DNA of 46,192 bases, taken from positions 1 to 46,192 of the IMG/VR virus record IMGVR_UViG_3300048011_000476, one strand, 5' to 3'. The stretch is from a virus. Shown here in pieces: positions 23,563-32,346 of the stretch. The notes beneath the pieces are model-generated. The model did no database searches. It had not been told where the DNA came from and saw nothing but the letters and a program-made list of their open reading frames with translations. Each line of letters opens with the position of its first letter. The stretch's first letter is position 1. A program made the position numbers and the translations under genes.

Positions 23563-24139
23563 GAGCACAGTTAAACGACATAGATATCCGGTCTTCTTTG
23601 CTTTTGTTTGGAGATACTTCATGCTCTAGATAACTAGGGAATAATATAAGCTCTCCTTCTTTAGGAGTATACATTAATGAAGAGTTCATTTCCGGAATAT
23701 CCTTTATAAGATGTTTGCTCCACCCATAATCGGAATATTCTCTACTTCTAAAAAAAGATATAGGACTGCATGAATCTTTAGGATATTTTATATAAAAAAC
23801 TCCACTTACTGTACTGCCAGGATGACAATGTCTTCTATTGTAGGCATGAGTTGGATTGAAGTTTATCCAACTATGTACAATGTATTGATTTTTTAAGTTA
23901 ACTTGATTACAATAGTTTGTTATATTTTTTTGTATTAGATTTAACAAGTTTGAGAGATTAGGTAAATGATAGTCTTCAAGTATTTCGTTTGTTATATCTA
24001 TTCTCGATCCAGCATGGCCACTTAATAGAGAAGTGCTAGACACTTTTTTTTGCAGGTCTAGCACTTCTTTAGTTATTAAGTTTGTCGGTAAAAATATTTT
24101 TTCAAATAAAACTGGTGTTGGAAATAAAAAATTAATCAT
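23558..24139 (-). CDS. 2OG-Fe(II) oxygenase-like protein (TIGR02466/PF13759 type)
   Basis: A 193-residue non-haem iron dioxygenase-like protein. RRHCHPGSTVSGVFYIKYP contains the first iron ligands (HxH...), GELILFPSYLEHEVSPN the distal His and the typical LFPSxLxHxVxPN motif of the family, and EDRISMSFN the Arg that binds 2-oxoglutarate. The N-terminal FPTPVLFEKIFL is also usual. These proteins are common in marine T4-like phages. Substrate is unknown; hydroxylation of a protein side chain or sugar would fit the neighbouring transferases. ATG 24139 is preceded by AAGGA and an exact TATAAATA. Codon use is noticeably more AT-rich than in neighbours. Confidence 0.8.
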   Translation of the reverse strand: MINFLFPTPVLFEKIFLPTNLITKEVLDLQKKVSSTSLLSGHAGSRIDITNEILEDYHLPNLSNLLNLIQKNITNYCNQVNLKNQYIVHSWINFNPTHAYNRRHCHPGSTVSGVFYIKYPKDSCSPISFFRSREYSDYGWSKHLIKDIPEMNSSLMYTPKEGELILFPSYLEHEVSPNKSKEDRISMSFNCAP

Positions 24140-24177
24140 CTAGCATCCTTTCGTTATTTATAGTAACACTAGATGAT
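24135..24177. repeat. Nine-base inverted repeat around the oxygenase promoter and start
   Basis: ATCATCTAG at 24135-24143 and CTAGATGAT at 24169-24177 flank the late promoter, ribosome-binding site and start codon of the 2OG-oxygenase gene. It may be an operator or coincidence. Confidence 0.4.
24155..24162 (-). promoter_or_regulatory. Exact late promoter octamer for the oxygenase gene
   Basis: Leftward TATAAATAACGAAAGGATG: perfect octamer with the AAGGA ribosome-binding site a few bases downstream. Confidence 0.65.
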
Positions 24178-24195
24178 CAAGTTGTCAATAGTTAA

Positions 24196-25257
24196 TTAAT
24201 CACATTCCCAACTTACACATACCATTCCCATGCGCCCGGAATCACCTTGACAAGCGTTGCCGCCGCCACAACTATATGTGTGATACCCGCCAGCACCCGG
24301 TATTCTAAGAAATCCTTGTGCACCGCTCTTGTAACAGCCGTAGCAACCCTCATTAATATCTACACCTGAATAAATTGCTTCACACACACAGTTTTCAAAC
24401 CCAAACACTGGAGTCGAAAAGCCCGTACTAAGGTGTAAACAGTTACCAGTGCCGCCTGTACAGTGTGCAGGCCATAAGCCATTCAAACCATATTTAGTAA
24501 TAGTTCTACTATCGTTTGCTCCATTATTCAAATGGAATGTTGTTCTACTTGCATATGCATGACACGCACGTGATTCGTCCCAATAATCGTCATAGCAGAA
24601 GTTCCAGCCGCTACATCTATTTGCACTACATGTGCCGCCTTGAAGGTCTGGATCTGGTATACGATCTCCGCAACCACTATTGGAATTTAAATCATCATTC
24701 CAGTAACAGAAACAGCTAATTCCACTGTCTGCACATGCGTTTATGCCACTTGTTGAGTTAAACCATGTTGGATTGCCACATATTCCTGGAGTAGTTTGTT
24801 CTCCCCAGCAGCAATATGCACACCCTGCACAAAAACAATATGTTTCGCCTTGATTAACGCAAAACTGTAGTACCATATATGCGCCACTTGGGCCAAAAGG
24901 TGATCCGCCGCAGCAGCAGTTGCCACTTGTTCCGCCGCCTGGACCCCACATCTGAACTTGAATTTTCGATACACCTGAACAAATAGTAGTGTTGCAGTTG
25001 TTACCGCAACGCCAACAGCTGCCGCAAACTTTAAATCCGTTAGATTGCGCCGGGCAAACTAGTGGACAAAGATTTTCAACCCAATCAGCAACAATTGCAG
25101 GATATGCTTTAAACTCTCCAGCACCTGCGCCTTCTTGCACATACGGATACCCTGCAGGAGCAGGCTTACTGTAATCAAGCGATGTGCCGCCTTCGCCGCC
25201 GCCAGCATTTAGTCTTGTATTCTCTTTAATTGCTGCATATAGTATTACGTCACTCAT
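24196..25257 (-). CDS. Cysteine/glycine-rich adhesin-like virion protein A
   Basis: A 353-residue protein with 35 cysteines (10 %) and many glycines. After a plain N-terminus (MSDVILYAAIKENTRLNAGG) come clusters such as CGSCWRCGNNC, NCCCGGSPFGPSGAY, YCFCAGCAYCCWG and VCEAIYSG, ending GRMGMVCVSWECD. The pattern IQVQMWGPGGG ... GSPxGxxGAY ... PGAGGYHTY is a glycine-rich adhesin scaffold shared with the protein at 25922-26911. It probably sits at a fibre tip and binds the host receptor, stabilised by many disulphides or bound metal. There is no signal peptide, so oxidation would occur after lysis. Receptor unknown. Confidence 0.7.
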   Translation of the reverse strand: MSDVILYAAIKENTRLNAGGGEGGTSLDYSKPAPAGYPYVQEGAGAGEFKAYPAIVADWVENLCPLVCPAQSNGFKVCGSCWRCGNNCNTTICSGVSKIQVQMWGPGGGTSGNCCCGGSPFGPSGAYMVLQFCVNQGETYCFCAGCAYCCWGEQTTPGICGNPTWFNSTSGINACADSGISCFCYWNDDLNSNSGCGDRIPDPDLQGGTCSANRCSGWNFCYDDYWDESRACHAYASRTTFHLNNGANDSRTITKYGLNGLWPAHCTGGTGNCLHLSTGFSTPVFGFENCVCEAIYSGVDINEGCYGCYKSGAQGFLRIPGAGGYHTYSCGGGNACQGDSGRMGMVCVSWECD

Positions 25258-25267
25258 TTAGATCTCC

Positions 25268-25909
25268 TTAATCTATTTTAGGCAAATTATTAAATACTGA
25301 CACTAATGTAGCAGGTATTTTTGGAATTTCATTTTTATCAATTGTTACATATCTCCAAGGATATACTGTAGTCATAGTTGTTAAATATGATTCAACATTT
25401 GTTTTAAATGCATCAATAATTGCCTGTGTATCTGTATCAAAATCATATGCATCGTCGTATTTTACAACATAATCCAAGCGATCTTTTGCTGCTTTCTCGT
25501 TCATAGTTTCTAGTTCTTTAGTAATCAACGATAAATTAAAGCCGCCTGCTGGCGTCCAAGTTACTTCATAGATATCGTTTAAAGATGGATTATTAATTTC
25601 TTCATGTGTTGATCCATCATGATTTGTAATAGTAGTATATGTATACTCCCATTCGTCTGCTGCATGAACTAATGCATGTGCAATACTAGTATCAATATTT
25701 GCATCAATTTGTATTAGCTGTTCTGTTTCTTCATTGATAGGCCTGTCAATTTCTTCTGCAGACCATGTAATGATTTGAAAGTCGTTTTTCAACGAAACTA
25801 TTACATTAATAGTCTCGGGACCATTGTATGTATAATCAGTTGTTTTATTTTCTGTCCAAGAGTCAACCCAAAGATCGTCCGGAACGTTTACTGTAAATGT
25901 TTTTTCCAT
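25268..25909 (-). CDS. Unknown protein between the two Cys-rich adhesins
   Basis: A 213-residue, strongly acidic, cysteine-free protein starting MEKTFTVNVPDDLWVDSWTE. It has DFQIITWSAEEIDRPINEET near residues 44-63 and a helical C-terminal half. Its position directly between two adhesin genes, with 10-12 base gaps, and an absence of fibre repeats suggest a dedicated fibre-assembly chaperone or a small tail protein, comparable in position to T4 gp38-type genes. No recognised domain; function is not claimed. Confidence 0.6.
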   Translation of the reverse strand: MEKTFTVNVPDDLWVDSWTENKTTDYTYNGPETINVIVSLKNDFQIITWSAEEIDRPINEETEQLIQIDANIDTSIAHALVHAADEWEYTYTTITNHDGSTHEEINNPSLNDIYEVTWTPAGGFNLSLITKELETMNEKAAKDRLDYVVKYDDAYDFDTDTQAIIDAFKTNVESYLTTMTTVYPWRYVTIDKNEIPKIPATLVSVFNNLPKID

Positions 25910-25921
25910 ATTAATTTCCTT

Positions 25922-26911
25922 TTAACACCAAGTTACTCTTACCATGCCACCGCGGCCATAATCTCCCGACCAATACATTGCACCGCCCATCATGTGAGTA
26001 TATGTTCCGCCTGCTCCTGGATAACGTCGGTGACCGTCGCTGGCTCTACAACGACAGCCGCCGCAACAGTTGCCACTACTAAAGGTATAACAGCAGCAAC
26101 TATTTGCTTGTTCTGTATGACATGGACCGATGACTGGTGGTGACACCATATATCCATAGTGATTTCGATCAAAACAACCACCGCCCCAAACTGCCGGTAA
26201 CCCATATACTGTTCCACTTGTTGCTGAGCCGCCATATGTATTATCCTGTGCACCTGTAAACGGAACCGCTCCACATGATTCACATGAGTTATCAAAGCAA
26301 TACCAAGAGCCGCCTCCGCAAATACATGGTCCAGAACTATCATCTGATCCTTCGCCGCGCCATCTACACTGACTAATACTTCCGTGTAAATCTTTCATAC
26401 CACACGATATTCTTGAATATCCACTATCTGCACAAAGACCACTTAATCCAGGCCCGTTTACATATGTAGGTGCTCCGCAAATGTTATACCCTTGGCTACA
26501 ATAACCGTAGCAACATGCTGCGCATCCTGCACAGAGTGTGTAACTATCCCCCGGAGTTGCATCGATAACAACTGTTGCATATGCACCATTAGCTCCTGAC
26601 GGAGATCCTGCGCAGCACATGCCATTCATAGTTGAAGCGCCAGGTCCCCATAGCTGGAATTGTACTTTTGTAGTGCCTCCGGGCACAGTCCAACTGCAAG
26701 AGGCGCCGCATCTCAAACGATTTGCATCACTATCTAAAACACACAAACATCCCGTCGGATTGTCTATTAGAGGCAGCAAACTCCAATTATCAGAATTGGC
26801 CGGATCTTCTGATAATCCAGCGAGTGCTGCTGCAAGTCCTGCTTCTTGCTGTGTATTTTGAATTTTTTTATTTTCACTTAAAAATAAATTATATACTACT
26901 GGATCTGCCAC
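25922..26911 (-). CDS. Cysteine/glycine-rich adhesin-like virion protein B
   Basis: A 329-residue paralogue of the protein at 24196-25257 with 30 cysteines. The N-terminal 65 residues are an ordinary helical segment (NTQQEAGLAAALAGL). The core then follows the same plan: VPGGTTKVQFQLWGPG, CCAGSPSGANGAYATVVI, YTLCAGCAACCYGYC, CGAPTYVNG, SCCCYTFSSGNCCGGCRCRA and HRRYPGAGGTYTHMMGG, ending GRGGMVRVTWC. Shared motifs with protein A establish common ancestry despite low overall identity, which fits fast-diverging receptor-binding tips. Whether both are present in one particle is unknown. Confidence 0.7.
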   Translation of the reverse strand: MADPVVYNLFLSENKKIQNTQQEAGLAAALAGLSEDPANSDNWSLLPLIDNPTGCLCVLDSDANRLRCGASCSWTVPGGTTKVQFQLWGPGASTMNGMCCAGSPSGANGAYATVVIDATPGDSYTLCAGCAACCYGYCSQGYNICGAPTYVNGPGLSGLCADSGYSRISCGMKDLHGSISQCRWRGEGSDDSSGPCICGGGSWYCFDNSCESCGAVPFTGAQDNTYGGSATSGTVYGLPAVWGGGCFDRNHYGYMVSPPVIGPCHTEQANSCCCYTFSSGNCCGGCRCRASDGHRRYPGAGGTYTHMMGGAMYWSGDYGRGGMVRVTWC

Positions 26912-26924
26912 TTAAATCTCCCTA

Positions 26925-27218
26925 TTATGCTATGTCTAGACTTGATACTTCACCTGTCGTAGCATCATAGTTTACTGTAATTGTTTTTGTTTCGTTTGTA
27001 AGGCTATTAACTTCGGTCCATCCAGTTACGATTGTATATGCGCCGCCGTAATCTGCATTAGCGCCAGCATCTGTAGAATATGTAATATTTGAATATATTA
27101 TATTATTTGCTTGATATGAAGTGAGAAATCCTTCAGCATTTAATACGCTGTTGGTTCCAGCAAAGGACGCTGTCATATCTGACGCGGTACCTGTAACACT
27201 GCTTGTATATCTTCCCAT
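26925..27218 (-). CDS. Small virion-type protein, unknown
   Basis: A 97-residue Thr/Ser/Asn-rich protein (MGRYTSSVTGTASDMTASFA) with alternating beta pattern and the segment WTEVNSLTNETKTITVNYD near the C-terminus. It lies upstream of the adhesin genes and has its own late-promoter-like element at 27242-27249. Likely a minor tail protein; no family recognised. Confidence 0.55.
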   Translation of the reverse strand: MGRYTSSVTGTASDMTASFAGTNSVLNAEGFLTSYQANNIIYSNITYSTDAGANADYGGAYTIVTGWTEVNSLTNETKTITVNYDATTGEVSSLDIA

Positions 27219-27241
27219 AGTTAATTTCCTCTTTGTTCATG

Positions 27242-27249
27242 TATTTATG
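27242..27249 (-). promoter_or_regulatory. Late promoter for 27218-24196 genes
   Basis: Leftward CATAAATACATG, overlapping the stop codon of the preceding gene and 24 bases before the ATG at 27218. Confidence 0.5.
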
Positions 27250-27562
27250 CCGCAGTTTCAATGCCTACTACTACTGCACTTACATTTGCTTGCGTTGAGT
27301 ATACAACAATTCTTTGAGTGGCTGCTAATACTATTCCTGTGCGTTCTAATACATTTTTTGAAAACACTTCTGAATCATATTCTATATATTCAGCAACACC
27401 CGGGGTATCTGAATCTGCAATTGCAATTCTAATTCCAGTTGTACTTGCTCCTCTGTTACATATATTTATTGCTACAACAGCATATGTGTCTGCCGGGCAA
27501 GTATACACTGTTGTATTTGTTGTTGCGCTTAAATCATTCGCGCCTAATTTTCCTGTAGCCAT
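27245..27562 (-). CDS. Small beta-sandwich tail protein (paralogue group)
   Basis: A 105-residue protein, MATGKLGANDLSATTNTTVY, with TCPADTYAVVAINICNRG and a closing RIVVYSTQANVSAVVVGIE. The arrangement (N-terminal tag, PA-x-x-x-AVxxINICN strand, charged loop, final VSAVVVGIE strand) is shared with proteins at 36549-36878 and 43410-43907, so these are probably related small caps or collars associated with the long fibres. It is adjacent to the 1577-residue fibre gene (15 bases). Confidence 0.6.
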   Translation of the reverse strand: MATGKLGANDLSATTNTTVYTCPADTYAVVAINICNRGASTTGIRIAIADSDTPGVAEYIEYDSEVFSKNVLERTGIVLAATQRIVVYSTQANVSAVVVGIETAA

Positions 27563-27577
27563 TTTTAACTTTCTCCG

Positions 27578-30500
27578 TTAGTTTGATAAGAACATATTCA
27601 TTGCAACAGGATCACCTTTAATGCCGCCTGTAAAGTTAGTTCTAGTACTTATATTTATAGTTTCGCCTAGTGTATTAGTAATTGTATCACTATTAATTCT
27701 TATATTACCTGCTGTAAGTTGGTTAACATTAAGTTCTCCTGCGCCGCCACCAATTTGTGACTGTATATAAGTTTTAATTGCTTTTTGTGTTGGAACAATG
27801 TTATCGCTATTTGCTGTAAACGTTCCGTCGACACTAAACTCAGTAATAGTTGCGGCGGTGCCGCCTAAACTAATTGCACCTAGTTGCAACTCTTGTAGAC
27901 CACTAATGTTAAACGCATCAGCATCAAGAGTCGCAATACCTGTAGCTTGTTCAATACTAAACAATTCGCCGACGCGGAAGTTACCGTCTTGGTCAGTACT
28001 TGTGTAGAACACACGCCCGCCGCCGAAGTCGTTGGTTTCTTTTGTTGGATCTGGATCTATTAACGGCACGCCTGGGTAATTTGTATTTGCAAAGTTGCCA
28101 GTTCCAATATCCAAGAAATCGTGTCCAGTTAGTCGAACTTGACTGTATCTTATACGTAATTCAACTGCTTCGTTATGTTCCGGTGCGTCTGTAATACTAA
28201 TTTCAGGAGATAATTGCAGTCTTGCACTATACGGTCCAGTTCCTGATAAATCTCTAATAGTAACAAGTTTAAAGTACGTGTCTGCAATGCCTGCAATTTC
28301 AATGTTTGCGCCGGCTTGTGGTATATCAGTTAATCCTGATACAATAATATTATTACCAGGCTGATATAGATTTGCAAAACCGTCGCCTACTACTTCTGCG
28401 GTTGCAGTTGTAAAATTAGTACCTCTGTTACTCCACGTTGGCTGTGCTAGAACTCCGTTGCCTATTCTTACTAAATGAGGAACTTCAACAGTATTATTAG
28501 GATCAGTTACTGTCATTGTAGGTGCAGATGAATAACCTTGACCCGGGTCCCATATACGAATTTCTACAATCTTTTCGTCGCTTACTCTGGCACGAGCTTT
28601 AGCAGTGTCTGAGTATAGCCCGCTCGCAGGAGGTGTAAATGTAATTGAAGGTTCAATAAGATATTCAGTTGTATCATCTAGTACAGATTCAATAGCTGCG
28701 CCTGTTACGTGATCCCATCCTGCTGTGCCGTCTGACATTTTAGTAACAGTTGCAATTTTTGTACCGCTATTATATGTAGCAATATTGGCATACTGTCCGG
28801 CACCGGTGCCGGATATAATCCATATAGCCATTCCTACATATGCAGCACTTGATCTAATATCAGTATTACTTAATGTAATTTGTGTTGATGTACCTGTTTG
28901 ACCAGTATTGGTTGCATCCACAAAACCATCGCCACCAAAGTTATCTGACGGATCAAGTAATCTTACTTCGTATACGCCGCCATTAACGGTATTAACTGCT
29001 GATACAGATGCACCAAATCCTTCTCCGGACGGTGTTATTGTTGTTGCTCCGGACGTATAATTAACTCCTGCATTTAAATATTCTAATGTAAGAATATTAT
29101 TTCCATCTGTAATTACATTTGAAACTATTGCATCGTTTGAATAATTATTTACCGATGCGGTAATAGCTGTTTCAGTTGCATCACCACCTTCTGCTACAGT
29201 ACCAAAATCACCATACGACGAGTTACCATTTGTAGCACGGATTTTGCCACCGTTTTCAGACAAGTAACCAATATGTCCATAGTATGAGAACACACTAACA
29301 AGTTCTGAACGTCCTAAATTTGTAACCCATACACCGATGCCGTCACTTAGAATTTGTGTAAAGTCGTTAGCAACAATTGAATCGTTGCCGCCGGCGTGTA
29401 AGTCGCCATCTACTTTTAATCCAACACAGCCTGTGCCAAATGTTGTTACGTTTTGTACGTATGGAGATTTATTAGTGATCCAAGCATTTTCATCAGCTGG
29501 TCCCCAACCTGGATCGAGGCTTACATATGCACCTGCTGTAGGACGCTTAGTTCCGAATGAATTTGCTACTCCTAAAGTTCCGAGTAGTCCGGTTACTGTA
29601 CAATTTCTAAACCCTGATCCATTACGCAAGTAGAACATGTCTTTGTCTATGGATCCTTGTACAGACGAAACATATGCCTGTGCAGCTCGTATTGCTTTGT
29701 AATTACCAGTATTAATTAAATCATACTGAACTGCATCCAAATAACGGTCAACGTCTCTAGCACATGCTGCTTCGTCGTACACATATGATGGATACGTATC
29801 TGCAATATATGCAATTACTTCTGCTTTTAAGAATTCCCTATTTGCTTCAATTGATTCTATAGCATAGGTATAATCTGTAGATGTTAACGGAGTATTGCTG
29901 CCAGCTAAAGTAGGCGCTGTGCCTATTGCGTTAATATTAAAATCAATATAATCGTAAATGTCTTGCACAATGCCTGCTGCTGCTGTACCTGCTGCTGCTG
30001 CGCCAACTACATGAGTTGTGACAGGATCTAATAAGTTGCCTGCAGTTTTAACAATATTACCAGGCGCTGTTACAGCATTACTTATAATTGCTTGTAGTCT
30101 AGATATAGCATCCAGACTGTACGATACATCTGACCCTTGTACTAAACCAGTTGCTGGACTAATTCTAGTAGATCTTAATTCATCACCTACAATTGCAGTG
30201 TTTTTTGGAACAGTTATCGGAAGTACTTCGTTAAGTTGGCCAGTTTTTACAAATATAGTACTTTGTGGTTGCAATTCTGCAGGAACATTGTTTGTATTAC
30301 CTGCGACAACTGCATTTGTAAGTATGTCAATAAGATTAGTAATAATACCTTGAGCATCAGGCTCTTCTGTAAGATTTGTATCTGTATGCCTAGTTAAAGC
30401 TCCGTATGTAGCAACAGGCGGAACATTACTTATTATAGCATCTATAAGTGTTTCTGCATAATCAACAGTAGCAACAAACTCAGTAGTCTTGCCTGAAATT

Positions 30501-32311
30501 TCACCTGCATTATAAATCTCTAGTGTTAATTTCCTTAATTCTTCGTTGCCGCCATGGCCTAGATCATGCAACAATGCAGTTACTATACGTCCTAAATATA
30601 CTACCCATGCTGGTTTATCATATGTAAACGATCCAGTAAACGGTGCAATTGCTCCAGTAACTTGAGCATCTGTCCATTCTACTGTTTCGTCTACAATAAA
30701 CGCCCTGTTAAGTTCTATTAGTTTACGAGCATTTGAGCGCATGTATCCTTGTTCAATATTGTATGCTGCATGCTTAATAGTTTTAAATGGCCTATCGATT
30801 GTAGTACCAAAACTAGGTGCAGCGCCATCTGATCCGTTGGTATCAACATATACTACGTTATTAACTGCGCCATAGAATCCCCATTCAGGCGCCGTAGCCG
30901 AATCATTAACTCTTAAAATTTGACCTATTTCGCCGATCGGTAATCTAGCTGGTCCTGCGCCAGCATAGTAAACCATATCACCGTCTGTCGTCATTACGTT
31001 ATTTTCAGGGCCTCCGGCTATTAGATTCCATTCTGACCCGTCAGTATCTTGATCTGGTCTGTTTTGTGTAACAATTTCATCCGATGTATGTTTTGCAATT
31101 GCAACATAAGAGTTACTATTATATTCAACTACATCGCCTAGATTATACGAAGTTGCGTCTGTCCAGGTGCTCTTCCATTTAAGTCCTTCATTTAGTTTTT
31201 CCCAATACAAAACATTCGGAGGCTCTTGATTATTATTATCAGCTATACATACATATGTAAATCCATCATGGCGTATTACATCACCTACAAGATAATCTTG
31301 AGTGGAACTATCATCTCCCCAATCTCCTACAAATCGGAAGCCGGTATTAAATAAATTCCAATCATCAGTGTTATCAGTAGGCCTTAATCCAACATTATTT
31401 GTAGCAGCAATATAAGAATAGCCACCATACGTTACAATGTCGCCTACTTCATAATTTTTGTAAGGATCCCAGCTATCTTCAAATTCTAAACCTTCAACAA
31501 ATTGCGCCCAGTTGACTTCGTCTTGTGCTAATCTTGTCTGACTAGTATGAGGTGTTACACAAATCCATAGTCCGCCGCTGGCTTTAACAACATCATTAAC
31601 TTTATAGCGTGTACTTGCTGAAAATACACCTTTGTATTCAACACCTTTGTGTAGATAATCCCAACTTGCTTGATCTGCTTCTAGACCTAATGTAATTGTT
31701 GCAGCACTAGTATGACCAGTATTAGCAACATAAACTTGTCCACCATATTTAACAACATCGTTTACACGATAACGAGTATCGATGACCCAATCGCCTTGCC
31801 ATTGTAGGCCATCTGTAAATTTCTGCCAATTAGCTTGATCTGCTTCTAATCCTAATGCATCTGTTGCAGCACTAGTGTGTGCAGTAATACATAGATAAGT
31901 TATACCATTGTATTTTGCAATATCATTAACTTTGTAATGAGTTGCAGTTGTCCAAGTATTTTTCCAATCAAAACCTTCTGCGTATAAATCCCACTTAGCT
32001 TGATCGTTTTCAAGTAGTGTATCAGAAGTATGAGCTTCGTTGGCTACATATAAATAACCGCCATATTTTACAATATCGTTAATTTTATATGTTGTAGCAT
32101 CTGTCCAATCGCCTTTCCATTCTTGACCGTCGGTAATTTTATCCCAATATGTAGCAAAGTCAGTATCAAAGTCACTAGTACTTGTGTGCCCTGCTGTACA
32201 TACAAAAGTGTTACCACCATGTTTTACGATGTCGTCTTTGTAGTATACGGTGGTGCCTGTCCAAGCACCTTTCCATATAAATCTAATTCTACCTAATTTA
32301 AATTCAGCCAT
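27578..32311 (-). CDS. Giant tail fibre with eight carbohydrate-binding-like repeats and beta-helix
   Basis: A 1577-residue protein in four parts. Residues 8-425 hold eight units of about 50 residues with W...YxxxDIVxYxGxxYxxxxxHTS...W, resembling CBM5/12-type carbohydrate-binding modules (for example YKINDIVKYGGYLYVANEAH). A pectin-lyase-like beta-helix begins near residue 482 (NNVVYVDTNGSDGA, FKTIKHAAYN). A helical segment near 845 (YDEAACARDVDRYLDAVQYD) resembles one in the 1944-residue protein. From about 945 come SPYIQNVTTFGTGCVGL and GIGVWVTNLGRSELVSVFSY; the end has TDQDGNFRVGELF and a final trimer-type tail PTQKAIKTYIQSQIGGG. The same architecture recurs at 32341-36147. Likely a sugar-binding fibre; ligand unknown. 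Confidence 0.8.
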   Translation of the reverse strand: MAEFKLGRIRFIWKGAWTGTTVYYKDDIVKHGGNTFVCTAGHTSTSDFDTDFATYWDKITDGQEWKGDWTDATTYKINDIVKYGGYLYVANEAHTSDTLLENDQAKWDLYAEGFDWKNTWTTATHYKVNDIAKYNGITYLCITAHTSAATDALGLEADQANWQKFTDGLQWQGDWVIDTRYRVNDVVKYGGQVYVANTGHTSAATITLGLEADQASWDYLHKGVEYKGVFSASTRYKVNDVVKASGGLWICVTPHTSQTRLAQDEVNWAQFVEGLEFEDSWDPYKNYEVGDIVTYGGYSYIAATNNVGLRPTDNTDDWNLFNTGFRFVGDWGDDSSTQDYLVGDVIRHDGFTYVCIADNNNQEPPNVLYWEKLNEGLKWKSTWTDATSYNLGDVVEYNSNSYVAIAKHTSDEIVTQNRPDQDTDGSEWNLIAGGPENNVMTTDGDMVYYAGAGPARLPIGEIGQILRVNDSATAPEWGFYGAVNNVVYVDTNGSDGAAPSFGTTIDRPFKTIKHAAYNIEQGYMRSNARKLIELNRAFIVDETVEWTDAQVTGAIAPFTGSFTYDKPAWVVYLGRIVTALLHDLGHGGNEELRKLTLEIYNAGEISGKTTEFVATVDYAETLIDAIISNVPPVATYGALTRHTDTNLTEEPDAQGIITNLIDILTNAVVAGNTNNVPAELQPQSTIFVKTGQLNEVLPITVPKNTAIVGDELRSTRISPATGLVQGSDVSYSLDAISRLQAIISNAVTAPGNIVKTAGNLLDPVTTHVVGAAAAGTAAAGIVQDIYDYIDFNINAIGTAPTLAGSNTPLTSTDYTYAIESIEANREFLKAEVIAYIADTYPSYVYDEAACARDVDRYLDAVQYDLINTGNYKAIRAAQAYVSSVQGSIDKDMFYLRNGSGFRNCTVTGLLGTLGVANSFGTKRPTAGAYVSLDPGWGPADENAWITNKSPYVQNVTTFGTGCVGLKVDGDLHAGGNDSIVANDFTQILSDGIGVWVTNLGRSELVSVFSYYGHIGYLSENGGKIRATNGNSSYGDFGTVAEGGDATETAITASVNNYSNDAIVSNVITDGNNILTLEYLNAGVNYTSGATTITPSGEGFGASVSAVNTVNGGVYEVRLLDPSDNFGGDGFVDATNTGQTGTSTQITLSNTDIRSSAAYVGMAIWIISGTGAGQYANIATYNSGTKIATVTKMSDGTAGWDHVTGAAIESVLDDTTEYLIEPSITFTPPASGLYSDTAKARARVSDEKIVEIRIWDPGQGYSSAPTMTVTDPNNTVEVPHLVRIGNGVLAQPTWSNRGTNFTTATAEVVGDGFANLYQPGNNIIVSGLTDIPQAGANIEIAGIADTYFKLVTIRDLSGTGPYSARLQLSPEISITDAPEHNEAVELRIRYSQVRLTGHDFLDIGTGNFANTNYPGVPLIDPDPTKETNDFGGGRVFYTSTDQDGNFRVGELFSIEQATGIATLDADAFNISGLQELQLGAISLGGTAATITEFSVDGTFTANSDNIVPTQKAIKTYIQSQIGGGAGELNVNQLTAGNIRINSDTITNTLGETINISTRTNFTGGIKGDPVAMNMFLSN
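31036..32290 (-). repeat. Eight CBM5/12-like repeats, fibre copy 1
   Basis: Eight consecutive coding units at the start of the 1577-residue fibre gene. Each has an opening Trp/Phe (WKGDW, WKNTW, WQGDW), a [ND]D[IV]V.[YH].G turn and a C-terminal W.[LK] closing the unit. Confidence 0.8.
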
Positions 32312-32338
32312 TAAGAACTCCGATTGTTGTTATACTAT

Positions 32339-32346
32339 ATTTATCT
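32339..32346 (-). promoter_or_regulatory. Late promoter for the 1577-residue fibre gene
   Basis: Leftward GATAAATATAG, one base from TATAAATA, about 28 bases before the ATG at 32311; it overlaps the 3' end of the neighbouring fibre gene. Confidence 0.5.
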
